Source of the DNA: Acidimicrobiia bacterium
GTDB taxonomy: Bacteria > Actinomycetota > Acidimicrobiia > IMCC26256 > PALSA-555
Reading direction: 5' to 3'
Assembly (NCBI GenBank): GCA_009694435.1
Contig: SHUY01000004.1
Coordinates: forward strand, 1-51,702
DNA length: 51,702 nucleotides
The translations under genes were made by a program, and so were the position numbers. Below the pieces are notes generated by a model. That model ran no database searches. It saw nothing but the letters and a program-made list of their open reading frames with translations, and was not told the origin of the DNA. Within the stretch, counting starts at the first letter, position 1; each line of letters opens with the position of its first letter. Positions 32,670 through 40,739 of the stretch are shown here, in pieces.

Positions 32670-34046
32670 ATGACAGTAATAATTTCCAATCGGGGACCGT
32701 ACCAATTCAAAAAATCTAATAATGGCTTTATCGCCCAAGGGGGAGCAGGAGGAATCGCCTCGTCGCTAGGTCCCCTCCTTACTTCGGGGGCGGCCGGCGA
32801 CAGTGCAACTTGGATCGCCGCCGCGCTAACCCCCGACGATCGCGCGGCAACCCGAGCTGGACAAGTTAAAGCGCCGGGGATCGAGCTTGACCTACTCGAC
32901 CTCGACGAACGCGAATATCTGCTGGCTTACAACCTGATATCGAACAGCACTTTATGGTTTATCTACCACGGCATCTTCGACCTCGCTCGGCGGCCACGTT
33001 TTGATCACCGTTTTCGTGAAGCATGGGCGGCTTACGAAAATATCAACCAGGCTTTTGCTAATGCCGCGGCCGAAAAGGCGAACCCGGGCGATGTGGTACT
33101 TATCCAGGATTACCAACTAAATCTGGTCCCCGCCATGTTGCGCTCCGCTCGCCCCGATCTTCGCATTGCCCATTTCAGCCACACCCCGTTTTGTGGCCCT
33201 AACTCCATTCGCATTTTGCCTCCCGACATCGCCCGAGCCATCTGTGGTTCTATGGCCAGCGTTCCTTCGGGTTTTCACTCCGCTCGCTGGGCCCAATCCT
33301 ACGAAGCCTCGGCCCGAGAAATGCTGGGGAGCAACGCCAACATAACTGACAGTTTTGTCGCCTCGCTCGGGCCCGACCATGACCTGCTCGCCACCACCGC
33401 CCAGTTACCCGAAACCGCGGTCGGTAGAGCCGACCTCAAAGAACAAATTGGCGACCGAGCCATGATTTTGCGAGTTGACCGCATTGACCCATCAAAAAAT
33501 ATTCTGCGAGGTTTTTCGGCTTACCAACGCTTGCTCGAAACTCACCCCGAGTGGCGCAACCGAGTGGTCTTTGTCGCTCGCCTCAACGCGTCGCGCCAAA
33601 CATTGCCCGAATACATCGGCTACCGCAATGAAGTTGAACAGGCTATTAGTCAACTCAACGATGAGTGGGGGACCAACGATTGGTCGCCAATTATTCTCGA
33701 CGAGCGCGACGACTTCCCTACTACTGCCGCCGCCTTCGCCGACTATGACGTGCTGTTGGTTAACCCGATCAAAGATGGTCTTAACTTGGTCGCCAAAGAA
33801 GGCCCCCTGCTCAATCAGCGCGACGGAGTTTTGTGCCTATCGCCTGAAGCCGGCGCCTGGGATGAACTCGGAGTCGACGCGCTTTCTGTTCACCCCTACG
33901 ACATTGAACAAGTAGCTGATTCACTCAACCAAGCATTGACTATGGAACCTAAAGAACGAGCCAAGAGAGCGGCATCACTACGCACTCGAGCCGGAGCACG
34001 CCAGCCCATTGATTGGTTAAAAGATCAACTTGCGGCGGCCAAATAA
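32670..34046 (+). CDS. otsA: GT20 trehalose-6-phosphate-synthase-like glycosyltransferase
   Basis: 458 residues. OtsA-like features: N-terminal VIISNRGPYQF (the Arg contacts glucose 6-phosphate), the donor loop QGGAGGIASSL near 24-34, QDYQLNLVPAML near 148-159, LRVDRIDPSKNILRGFSAYQ near 268-287, and VNPIKDGLNLVAKE near 365-378. The expected reaction is transfer of glucose from UDP- or GDP-glucose to glucose 6-phosphate; a GgpS-like role on glycerol 3-phosphate is an alternative. It starts 2 bases after the TreT-like gene and converges with otsB, whose product would remove the phosphate. Having TreT-like and OtsA-like proteins side by side suggests two routes or two products. Confidence 0.87.
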   Translation: MTVIISNRGPYQFKKSNNGFIAQGGAGGIASSLGPLLTSGAAGDSATWIAAALTPDDRAATRAGQVKAPGIELDLLDLDEREYLLAYNLISNSTLWFIYHGIFDLARRPRFDHRFREAWAAYENINQAFANAAAEKANPGDVVLIQDYQLNLVPAMLRSARPDLRIAHFSHTPFCGPNSIRILPPDIARAICGSMASVPSGFHSARWAQSYEASAREMLGSNANITDSFVASLGPDHDLLATTAQLPETAVGRADLKEQIGDRAMILRVDRIDPSKNILRGFSAYQRLLETHPEWRNRVVFVARLNASRQTLPEYIGYRNEVEQAISQLNDEWGTNDWSPIILDERDDFPTTAAAFADYDVLLVNPIKDGLNLVAKEGPLLNQRDGVLCLSPEAGAWDELGVDALSVHPYDIEQVADSLNQALTMEPKERAKRAASLRTRAGARQPIDWLKDQLAAAK

Positions 34047-34060
34047 ATTTGTACTCTTCA

Positions 34061-34840
34061 CTAACACGCACTCGCTAATGCGGAAAGAATTTCCGCTAAC
34101 TCAGATGGACCGGACACTACTAAATCGGCTTGATCCAACAAGGCTTGCGGCGCTTCTTCGGAATTAACCCCGATTCGTACCGCTACTCGCGTCGGATCTT
34201 CTTGCTCCCAACGGTTGAGCGCGGCGAACATAGGGATATCACCCACATCGTCGCCCGCACACAGCACCGATCGCACCTTGCGTTGGGCCAAAATATCGGC
34301 CACCACCACCCCTTTATCGATGGCCGAAACCGGCCGAAATTCCCAAGTCATGCGCCCGGGAAGCGACTCCAAACCGAATTGAGCACCAAAGGCTTTGAGG
34401 TCGTCTGGTTCGGGCGCCCGATCAGGAGTGGTGCGCCAGTGCACTCCTAGCGCCAAATCGCCTTTATGTTCAATCAAAAGATCGGGCCACTTTTTTACGG
34501 CCGCCAATTGCGCCTCGGCGACCACCGCAATTGAAGTTTGGGCTCGCTCGTCGACCACCACTTGACCGTTCTCTATCCGCTCAAGGCCGTACTGACCAAA
34601 GACCATTACTCCCGACACGTCGAGTGCCGAAATAAGGAACTCCACTGGGCGCCCACTGATAACCGCCACCGTTCCCACTGCGGCTACCAATTCTTTTAGT
34701 GCCGAGCGCGCCGCCGGTAATGGTTGGGAATCTTCGGGTTGATCGACAATAACGGCCAGTGTGCCATCGAAGTCGACAATGACTGCAGTTGTCTCTGGAT
34801 CAGACTTAAGCGGTTCGAGACCGGCGTAAAGCCGAGCCAC
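34061..34840 (-). CDS. otsB: Trehalose-6-phosphate phosphatase
   Basis: 259 residues of the HAD superfamily with the OtsB cap. Motif I is VDFDGTLA (about residues 22-29), motif II AVISGRPVEFL, motif III has VSAIDKGVVV with Lys, and motif IV is CAGDDVGDIPMF near 193-204. It should dephosphorylate the product of the neighbouring GT20 enzyme to trehalose, or possibly glucosylglycerol or glucosyl-3-phosphoglycerate in this setting. The GTG start is 6 bases after the LytR_C gene stop on the same strand, so it may be read from that transcript. Confidence 0.92.
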   Translation of the reverse strand: MARLYAGLEPLKSDPETTAVIVDFDGTLAVIVDQPEDSQPLPAARSALKELVAAVGTVAVISGRPVEFLISALDVSGVMVFGQYGLERIENGQVVVDERAQTSIAVVAEAQLAAVKKWPDLLIEHKGDLALGVHWRTTPDRAPEPDDLKAFGAQFGLESLPGRMTWEFRPVSAIDKGVVVADILAQRKVRSVLCAGDDVGDIPMFAALNRWEQEDPTRVAVRIGVNSEEAPQALLDQADLVVSGPSELAEILSALASAC

Positions 34841-34846
34841 GAAAGA

Positions 34847-35374
34847 TTATTTACCGCGAATAACTACGCAGTCGGAGGCTTCCGAACCCGCCGGATCAGG
34901 AACCGGGAACGTAGTCACTTCTGTACCTACCCCTACAGTAGTCGCCAAAGCGGTCGCCTCTTTTTCAAACTTGACTCGACACGCCACCGTAGTTCCGTTT
35001 TGTAAAGGCGAGTTACCCGTACCGGCAATGGAGTAACCCTTGCCCCGCAATTCGTTGGCCAACGTTGCGGCCGCACCGTTAACTCCCGATCCATTTAGCG
35101 CTAAGACTCTGACCTCCGCGGGTGGCCGCCCCGCATCTGTGCTTGCAGGCTTAGTCGTGCTCGCCGAACTACTAGTAACCGGCGGAGAAATACTCCCACT
35201 TCCCCCACCGCCGCCCGCTTTATCAATTACCTGAAGTAAAACAATTCCGAGCACAACGGCCACGCCCACCAAGACCACGCCGCGCTGGGCCGCGCGATGT
35301 ACTAGGGAAATTCCGTTATTCGAACGCGCGGGCCTCGCTCGATGAGAGGGCGCGGGAATAGCGAAAACACTCAT
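34847..35374 (-). CDS. LytR_C-domain envelope protein
   Basis: 175 residues. One transmembrane helix (about 33-50, VVLVGVAVVLGIVLLQVI) is followed by a Gly/Ser/Thr-rich linker and a LytR C-terminal domain (about 87-175: AEVRVLALNGSGVNGAA..., KGYSIAGTGN, TEVTTFPVPDP). It lacks the LytR-CpsA-Psr catalytic domain. Such stand-alone LytR_C proteins are common in actinobacteria and are thought to act in the cell envelope. The ATG overlaps the DUF3263 stop by 4 bases; otsB follows 6 bases downstream. Confidence 0.87.
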   Translation of the reverse strand: MSVFAIPAPSHRARPARSNNGISLVHRAAQRGVVLVGVAVVLGIVLLQVIDKAGGGGGSGSISPPVTSSSASTTKPASTDAGRPPAEVRVLALNGSGVNGAAATLANELRGKGYSIAGTGNSPLQNGTTVACRVKFEKEATALATTVGVGTEVTTFPVPDPAGSEASDCVVIRGK

Positions 35375-35670
35375 TTCACACTCGGGTGGGCACTTTTAAC
35401 TTCGTAGCGAGCAGTGCGGCGTTGTCGCCGAGAACGGATCACGCGTTTTACTGTCATCGGGTCGTACCTTTGCGATTCGGGGTCGGAAATAATCTCTCCT
35501 AAACGACGATAGTAGCGAGGACTCGACATTCCGAGGCGGGCCCGTATTTGTGCCGATTTAGGCCCCGGAAACATCCACCACGAGCGTTCAAAATCAAGAA
35601 TTAGCCGATCAGCCTCAGGATACTCATCCTCACTGTCGCGAACATCACTTGCGACCCTAGAAGTATCCAT
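35371..35670 (-). CDS. DUF3263-family protein
   Basis: 99 residues, small and basic at the C-terminus. The core LILDFERSWWMFPGPKSAQIR, split over about residues 22-42, and LGMSSPRYYRRLGEII match the actinobacterial DUF3263 family, which looks like a small helix-turn-helix DNA-binding protein. In many actinobacteria it lies directly upstream of a LytR_C-domain gene, exactly as here (4-base overlap). The function is not known; a role in regulating envelope genes is only suggested by this linkage. Confidence 0.88.
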   Translation of the reverse strand: MDTSRVASDVRDSEDEYPEADRLILDFERSWWMFPGPKSAQIRARLGMSSPRYYRRLGEIISDPESQRYDPMTVKRVIRSRRQRRTARYEVKSAHPSVK

Positions 35671-35754
35671 GAGACAGCCATTATGGTCGCGAAACGAGAG
35701 AAAATCGCGGATAGGAACTTCGGCATCTAGGTCGGTGCCAAACCGCTACCTAGG

Positions 35755-36471
35755 TTAAAACGACCTTATTGGCCTAATGTGTAACTTAAAGGCCTTATTT
35801 TCGTAAAATTGTTGCCCTGCCAGCGTTGTATCGGCATCGTCAAATCGCTGAGCCCAAGCGGTGGAATAACCGTACTGGGTTGACGACCAGTATTGACTTC
35901 CCACAGAACCATCCTGAAACCCTGGCATCAGATTCGCTCCCTGTATCCCGCCATAGCAACGGGTACCGCGGTAAGGCATTTGGTTGGCCCAAGAGCAAAG
36001 TTCATTTAATTCATCTCTGCTAGGAAGAAACCAATCCTGTTTTCCGTGCGAGCTATATTTCCACGCCACGTACGCAGCCTCGTTAGAATTCCACCCCGAC
36101 GAGCAACCGCCGTACACAATGTTGCGAGTATTGGTCTGCCCCGTGCCAATAGCCGTTCCGTTTGCATTGGCAACATTTTTCGTACCACAACCCCAATGAT
36201 TTTTAGGATCCTTAACTGAACCGTGCCAACCGTCACGAGCCACCTCAAAATACTGTGAACCAGCCGGGCGGCTTGTATCAACATAAAAAATATGACCGCC
36301 CCCGGGGCCTACGTCTCCGACTTGACATGCCCCTGGAGCGCATCCCTGCGCCACTTTATTGACCGTACGGGCAACAGTCGCATCCGCACCCGCACCCGCA
36401 CTAACTAAAACTAAGACAGAATAAAGAACTGCGGCCATCACGGACCCAAATACTTTCAAACCTTTGCTCAT
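35755..36471 (-). CDS. Secreted Lcl/DUF1566-domain protein
   Basis: 238 residues. An N-terminal signal peptide (about 1-31) is followed by CQVGDVGPGGGHIFYVD, a region with several Cys and Trp (HWGCGTKN, YGGCSSGWN), QDWFLPSRDELNELC near 145-159, YWSSTQYG near 194, and the closing HIRPIRSF. This is the Lcl-type domain found in adhesins such as Legionella Lcl and in many secreted proteins of aquatic bacteria. Six Cys could form disulfides. It is flanked by tRNA-Thr and DUF3263, looks lower in G+C than its neighbours, and has no Shine-Dalgarno of note, so recent gain is possible. Confidence 0.78.
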   Translation of the reverse strand: MSKGLKVFGSVMAAVLYSVLVLVSAGAGADATVARTVNKVAQGCAPGACQVGDVGPGGGHIFYVDTSRPAGSQYFEVARDGWHGSVKDPKNHWGCGTKNVANANGTAIGTGQTNTRNIVYGGCSSGWNSNEAAYVAWKYSSHGKQDWFLPSRDELNELCSWANQMPYRGTRCYGGIQGANLMPGFQDGSVGSQYWSSTQYGYSTAWAQRFDDADTTLAGQQFYENKAFKLHIRPIRSF

Positions 36472-36517
36472 TTTGATATTAAAACAAAGGCCCTTCAGTC
36501 TGTCAACCGCTTGCTAA

Positions 36518-36593
36518 TGGAGCCGGGTGTCGGAATCGAACCGACGACCACCGCTTTACAAGAGCGGAGCTCTACCAACTGAGCTAACCCGGC
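36518..36593 (-). tRNA. tRNA-Thr (anticodon TGT)
   Basis: 76 bases on the minus strand. Acceptor GCCGGGT pairs with ACCCGGC; D arm TAGCTCAGTTGGTAGAG, anticodon stem CCGCT/AGCGG with loop CTTGTAA (TGT, reading ACA), T arm with GGTTCGAATCC, discriminator T and an encoded CCA end. The first 10 bases overlap the 3' end of rlmB. Confidence 0.97.
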
Positions 36594-37372
36594 GTAGATT
36601 TGAGGTTATCGGCACTACGGCGTCGGGCGAGTTCGAAGCACGCTATTGCCGCCGCGGCTGACACATTGAGTGACTCAATAGAGCCGTGAGTGGGAATAGC
36701 GGCCAAAATATCGCAGCGTTCTCGAGTGAGTCGTGCCAGACCGGCTCCCTCGGCCCCTAAAACTAAAACTACTGGACCGGTAGCAACGGTTAAGTCGTAA
36801 ATCGAAGTCGGACCTTCGTGATCTAGCCCCACACTCCAGATATTGGCTCGGCGTAAATTCTCGAGCGCGCCGGCGATTCCCGAAACTAACGAAATCGAAA
36901 GGTGTTCGACTGCACCCGCGGCCGACTTAATCGCGGCGGGGCTAAGCGTGGCTCCACCGTGGCGAGCCAAAATTGCTCCCGTCGCCCCCGCCACTTCGGC
37001 CGTACGCAAGACCGCCCCTAAATTGCGCGGGTCAGTCACTCCATCAAGGGCAACTAAAAATGCTTGGGGTGAGGTAATTTGATCTAAAGGAACATCTGCG
37101 ACCGCCTCGGCCCGAGCGACAATTCCTTGGTGGGTTTCAATGCGGGCTTCGCGCGCGACATCCTCTCGCTTCACCATCTGAACTTCTATTCCCGCCGCAC
37201 GGGCCAGCTCTAAAATTTCATCCCCGCGGTCATTGGCGTCACGGGCGATCATCACCCCATGAACCTTGCGGCGCTTAGCGATAAGGAGTTCCCGCACCGC
37301 TTGGCGACCCGGGACTATTTCGCCCCCCAGCCCTGAAGTCGTACGCCGAGCCGCACTCATCGTCGGTGCCAA
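36584..37372 (-). CDS. rlmB: 23S rRNA 2'-O-ribose methyltransferase RlmB (TrmH/SpoU family)
   Basis: 262 residues. Residues about 15-90 form the substrate-binding domain (GEIVPGRQAVRELL). SpoU motif 1 is DPRNLGAVLRTAEVAGA near 112-128, motif 2 VLVLGAEGAGLARL near 208-221 and motif 3 ESLNVSAAAAI near 236-246, forming the SAM-binding knot. The likely target is G2251 of 23S rRNA; TrmH-type tRNA targets cannot be excluded. It overlaps cysS by 16 bases, and its TAG stop lies inside the downstream tRNA-Thr gene. Confidence 0.93.
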   Translation of the reverse strand: MAPTMSAARRTTSGLGGEIVPGRQAVRELLIAKRRKVHGVMIARDANDRGDEILELARAAGIEVQMVKREDVAREARIETHQGIVARAEAVADVPLDQITSPQAFLVALDGVTDPRNLGAVLRTAEVAGATGAILARHGGATLSPAAIKSAAGAVEHLSISLVSGIAGALENLRRANIWSVGLDHEGPTSIYDLTVATGPVVLVLGAEGAGLARLTRERCDILAAIPTHGSIESLNVSAAAAIACFELARRRSADNLKSTPG

Positions 37373-38736
37373 GTAGTGCCCGAGGCGCGGTCGGCAATCA
37401 CGACTCCCTCGGCTTCTAAATTGTCCCGGATTCGATCGGCGGTAGCAAAATCACGGTTCGCGCGAGCGGTTTCACGATCAACAACAAGTTGATCAATACG
37501 AGAGTCACCCGAAGAATCCTCTATTCGCCCAATGACAATCCCTAATACTCCGGCAAGTTCTTTAACCGTGGCCACCAAAGTGGCGGCCGTTTCTATATCT
37601 TCACAATCAAACGCCTGATTAGCCTCACTGACTGCGGCAAAAATTATGGCTAAGGCCGCAGGCGTAGCAAAATCATCATCCATGGCAGCACGAAAACTTT
37701 GTTCGCGCTTCCTGTCAATTGAAGCCGTAGACAAATCTATTTCCACCGCCATAGCGCGGCGCGCTAAAGAATCGAAGCGGTCAACGGCACTGGCGGCAGC
37801 GGTGAGTTCGGAGTCACCCAACTCCATAGCCGAGCGGTATTGAGTCAAGAGCACGGCAACTCGAAAGGCGCGAGGGTCGTAAGTGTCTAGCGCGTCAGCC
37901 AAAGAGCGAAAGTTTCCGGATGACTTTGACATTTTTTCTGCGTTGATCTGGACCATTCCCGAGTGAATCCAATGGCGAGCAAACTCGTGACCCGCGGCAC
38001 CGGCTTGGGCAATCTCGTTTTCGTTATGGGGGAAAACTAAATCGTCACCCGCGCCATGAAGATCAAAACCATCGCCCAACAGACCTAGGGCCATAGCCGA
38101 ACACTCAATATGCCAACCGGGGCGCCCCGCCCCCCACGGCGAATCCCAACTTGGCTCACCTGGCTTAGCCAACTTCCATAAAACAAAATCCACTGGGGAG
38201 CGTTTAGCCGAATCAACGTCGACGCGCGCACCGGCTGACTCAAGCAAAGTTGCAAGGTCACGGTGCGAAAGTTCTCCGTAGGCCGAGTAAGACGACACAT
38301 CAAAATAAACGCCTTGGTCATCAATGGTGTAAGCGTGACCGTTAGCAACTAAGTCAGAAATCAACTTCACCATCGCAGCTATATATCCGGTGGCGTGCGG
38401 AGTCACGTCTGGACGCATGACTACCAAACGATCTAGTTCGGCAAAATACTTCTCTTCAAACTCTTGCGCTACTTCACTCTCGGTCAACCCATCGCGAGCG
38501 GCTCGGGCGATTATCTTGTCTTCAATATCGGTGACATTGCTGACAAAATTGACTTCTAGCCCTGACCAAATTAAGTAGCGGCGAATAGTGTCAAAAACTA
38601 CGGCCGTTCGACCATGACCAATATGGGGAACATCATAAACCGTTGGCCCACAAACATAAACTGAGACTTTCCCTTCATCGCGGAAAGTTAGCGCTACTTT
38701 TTTTCGGGCTTTAGTGTCGTAAATTTTCACGGCCAC
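37357..38736 (-). CDS. cysS: Cysteinyl-tRNA synthetase
   Basis: 459 residues. Class I signatures are HIGH in YDVPHIGHGR (about residues 34-43) and KMSKSSGNF near 268. The zinc-site Cys appears in the VCGPTVYD block (Cys29) and HIECSAMAL near 210, with HxxE in FPHNENEIAQ. It charges tRNA-Cys. It lacks the later GlcN-Ins ligase signature and keeps the standard CysS N-terminus (KIYDTKARKK), so it is CysS rather than MshC. It overlaps ispF by 1 base at the start and rlmB at the end; carD-ispD-ispF-cysS-rlmB form one operon. Confidence 0.97.
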   Translation of the reverse strand: MAVKIYDTKARKKVALTFRDEGKVSVYVCGPTVYDVPHIGHGRTAVVFDTIRRYLIWSGLEVNFVSNVTDIEDKIIARAARDGLTESEVAQEFEEKYFAELDRLVVMRPDVTPHATGYIAAMVKLISDLVANGHAYTIDDQGVYFDVSSYSAYGELSHRDLATLLESAGARVDVDSAKRSPVDFVLWKLAKPGEPSWDSPWGAGRPGWHIECSAMALGLLGDGFDLHGAGDDLVFPHNENEIAQAGAAGHEFARHWIHSGMVQINAEKMSKSSGNFRSLADALDTYDPRAFRVAVLLTQYRSAMELGDSELTAAASAVDRFDSLARRAMAVEIDLSTASIDRKREQSFRAAMDDDFATPAALAIIFAAVSEANQAFDCEDIETAATLVATVKELAGVLGIVIGRIEDSSGDSRIDQLVVDRETARANRDFATADRIRDNLEAEGVVIADRASGTTWHRR

Positions 38737-39212
38737 TACTTTGCCCGCTCCTCAAGCAGCGCTACCGCCCAAGCCGCGATTCCTTCACCGCGACCAACCG
38801 CACCCACCCCTTCCGCGTGTTTGGGTTTAACCGACACCGGTCCGCCTACTAGAGCGGTCAACCGACTAGCCATTTCAGCAATGTGATCTGCCAATTTAGG
38901 TTTTTCGGCGGCAATAACTAGGTCAACATTGATTACTTGCCAACCAGCACTATTTACCAACTTGACCACTTCGACTAAAAGTTCTTGTGAAGAGACACCC
39001 TTTAGTTTTTCATCGGTCGCCGGAAATACCGAGCCTAAATCAGGTAATCCGGTCGGGCCCAATAACGCATCGGCTACTGCGTGAGTCGCCACGTCGGCAT
39101 CGGAGTGACCGACCAAGCCCGGGGCCTCGGCAATAGCCACTCCGCCAAGAATTAACGGGCCATTTCCCCCAAACGAATGAACGTCAAAACCCAACCCCAC
39201 CCGTATGTTCAT
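38736..39212 (-). CDS. ispF: 2-C-methyl-D-erythritol 2,4-cyclodiphosphate synthase
   Basis: 158 residues, normal length. The zinc-site residues Asp10 and His12 are in GLGFDVHSFG, a third His in HSDADVATHAVADALLG, and the C-terminal block EGVGAVGRGEGIAAWAV is conserved. It forms the cyclic diphosphate in the MEP pathway of isoprenoid precursor synthesis. The start overlaps the ispD stop by 4 bases and the stop overlaps the cysS start by 1 base. Confidence 0.97.
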   Translation of the reverse strand: MNIRVGLGFDVHSFGGNGPLILGGVAIAEAPGLVGHSDADVATHAVADALLGPTGLPDLGSVFPATDEKLKGVSSQELLVEVVKLVNSAGWQVINVDLVIAAEKPKLADHIAEMASRLTALVGGPVSVKPKHAEGVGAVGRGEGIAAWAVALLEERAK

Positions 39213-39865
39213 CGGCTTACCTCGCCTAAGAGTGCTTCGATAATTGCTACATCCGCGAGCGTAGTGACTTTTAAGTTACGCGCGTCGCCAGTAACGACAA
39301 CCACCCTGCCCCCCGCGGCCTCCACCAGCGCGGCGTCATCAGTAGCCTCAGGTGAATTTTCGTGCGCAGCCCGTAATACTGAGCTCCTAAAAGCCTGTGG
39401 GGTTTGTGCCGCGACTAGCCCAGAGCGATCGACTGTTTCTACAACTCGGTCAGATTGAACTCGCTTGATTGTGTCGGTTATTAGAACCACCGGCACCGCA
39501 GCGTCGGCACCCGAATGCACTACATCGATCACTAACGAAAACAGTTCTGGAGTTGCCAATGGTCGAGCCGCGTCGTGCACCACAATAATCTCTACGTCAG
39601 CCGACAAAGCAGCCAAGCCCGCTCTTACTGATTCAGCCCGCGTTTTACCCCCCGCAACACAACTCGTTACCGCAGCCCCATCCCACCCTTGGTTAGCGGG
39701 TAAAACCACCACTACTTCATCACACGTTGCGCTCGCGGCCGCTACTGCGTGATCGACTAAGCGAGAAGAGCCCACTACCAGAAATTGTTTCGGAGACCCC
39801 AGACGTTCACCTCGGCCCGCAGCCACGACAATGGCCCCCGTGCGCTCTCGAGCTGTCCGCTCCAT
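39209..39865 (-). CDS. ispD: 2-C-methyl-D-erythritol 4-phosphate cytidylyltransferase
   Basis: 218 residues. The CTP-binding loop VVAAGRGERLGSPKQF (about 13-28) has the conserved Arg and Lys, followed by VHDAARPLATPEL near 93-105 with the AARP motif and TPQAFRSSVL near 160. It makes CDP-methylerythritol in the MEP pathway. It lies 9 bases downstream of carD and overlaps ispF by 4 bases. Confidence 0.96.
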   Translation of the reverse strand: MERTARERTGAIVVAAGRGERLGSPKQFLVVGSSRLVDHAVAAASATCDEVVVVLPANQGWDGAAVTSCVAGGKTRAESVRAGLAALSADVEIIVVHDAARPLATPELFSLVIDVVHSGADAAVPVVLITDTIKRVQSDRVVETVDRSGLVAAQTPQAFRSSVLRAAHENSPEATDDAALVEAAGGRVVVVTGDARNLKVTTLADVAIIEALLGEVSR

Positions 39866-39874
39866 TGCGAACTG

Positions 39875-40570
39875 CTAATTAGCGGCCGAAGCCGCCGCGT
39901 CTTTTTCGCCCGAAGCTTTGGCCGCCTCAGGGACTTTTTTAGCCGGCGCCTTCTTGACTGCGGGCGCCTTCTTGACTGCGGGCGCCTTCTTGACTGCGGG
40001 CGCCTTCTTGACTGCGGGCGCCTTCTTGACTGCGGGCGCCTTCTTGGCGGAAGCCTTCTTAGGCCCAGACCGCTTAACGACAACTTCGGGACTTGCCAAA
40101 ACTTCATCAAGACGAGTCTCGGCCGTTTCTTCGTCTACATCAAGAGCAAAAGTTAGTTCCGAAACTAAAATCTGGCGGGCTTTTAGCAACATACGTTTTT
40201 CTCCTGCCGATAATCCTTTATCGGCTTCACGCAAGTTTAAGTTTCGCACCACTTCGGCTACTTGGTAAATGTCACCACTCTTCAATTTTTCCACGTGGTT
40301 TTTAAATCGGCGTGACCAGTTTGACGGCATACGCGCTTCTTTCTTACGCAGCACCGTGTAGACCTCTTCAACTTCCTCATCGTTAATTACGTCGCGAAGT
40401 CCTATTTGATTGGCCTTAGAAACCGGAATCGAAACTTTAAGATCACCGTAAGTAATCCGAAGAATAAAATAATCGATCTTCTTGCCTTCAAAGGTTCTTT
40501 TTTCTTTCGCCTCGATAATCGCTGCTCCATGATGGGGATAAACGACCTTGTCACCAACAGCAAAAGACAT
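39875..40570 (-). CDS. carD: CarD-family RNA polymerase-binding regulator with an extended KKAPAV tail
   Basis: 231 residues; classic CarD proteins are about 160. Residues 1-165 match: the N-terminal RNA polymerase interaction domain (FAVGDKVVYPHHGAAIIE), the MPSNWSRRFKNHVEKL segment with the Trp that wedges into the promoter bubble edge, and the helical DNA-binding part. It stabilises open complexes at many promoters, including rRNA promoters. Unusually, the C-terminus carries a Lys/Ala/Pro tail of five KKAPAV units plus variants, encoded by a DNA repeat at 39945-40046, then a short acidic end. The tail resembles histone-H1-like extensions and may add nonspecific DNA binding. A GAGG Shine-Dalgarno precedes the ATG. 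Confidence 0.95.
   Translation of the reverse strand: MSFAVGDKVVYPHHGAAIIEAKEKRTFEGKKIDYFILRITYGDLKVSIPVSKANQIGLRDVINDEEVEEVYTVLRKKEARMPSNWSRRFKNHVEKLKSGDIYQVAEVVRNLNLREADKGLSAGEKRMLLKARQILVSELTFALDVDEETAETRLDEVLASPEVVVKRSGPKKASAKKAPAVKKAPAVKKAPAVKKAPAVKKAPAVKKAPAKKVPEAAKASGEKDAAASAAN
39945..40046 (-). repeat. 18-bp tandem repeat encoding the CarD tail
   Basis: Five perfect head-to-tail copies of GGCGCCTTCTTGACTGCG (plus-strand reading, 39945-40034) and a partial sixth. In the carD frame each unit encodes KKAPAV. Perfect identity implies recent slippage, so copy number may vary between strains. Confidence 0.97.
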
Positions 40571-40727
40571 AAAACCTCAATATGAACTCCGGATATTTGA
40601 CCGGGCAAGAAATACGGATAATTACAATGAAGGGAGAACCATCAATTGTACCATAGGTTTCCCCTCAAACGACCACGAGGGTCCGCCAACCTAGCCTCAC
40701 CCTCTAAAATACCGTCGGCTTCGTAAG

Positions 40728-40733
40728 TAATGT
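40728..40733 (+). promoter_or_regulatory. -10 element for a probable leaderless crp-family transcript
   Basis: TAATGT fits TANNNT and ends exactly 6 bases before the ATG at 40740; no Shine-Dalgarno is present. Confidence 0.55.
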
Positions 40734-40739
40734 GAAGGC

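Noticed and set aside
39945-40046. Evenly spaced direct repeats as a possible CRISPR array
   Set aside because: The copies are head-to-tail with no spacers and encode KKAPAV in the carD frame.
39918-40268. Plus-strand open frame encoding a repetitive hydrophobic protein (AGAFLT units)
   Set aside because: It is the antisense reading of the carD tail repeat; the carD frame explains the sequence.
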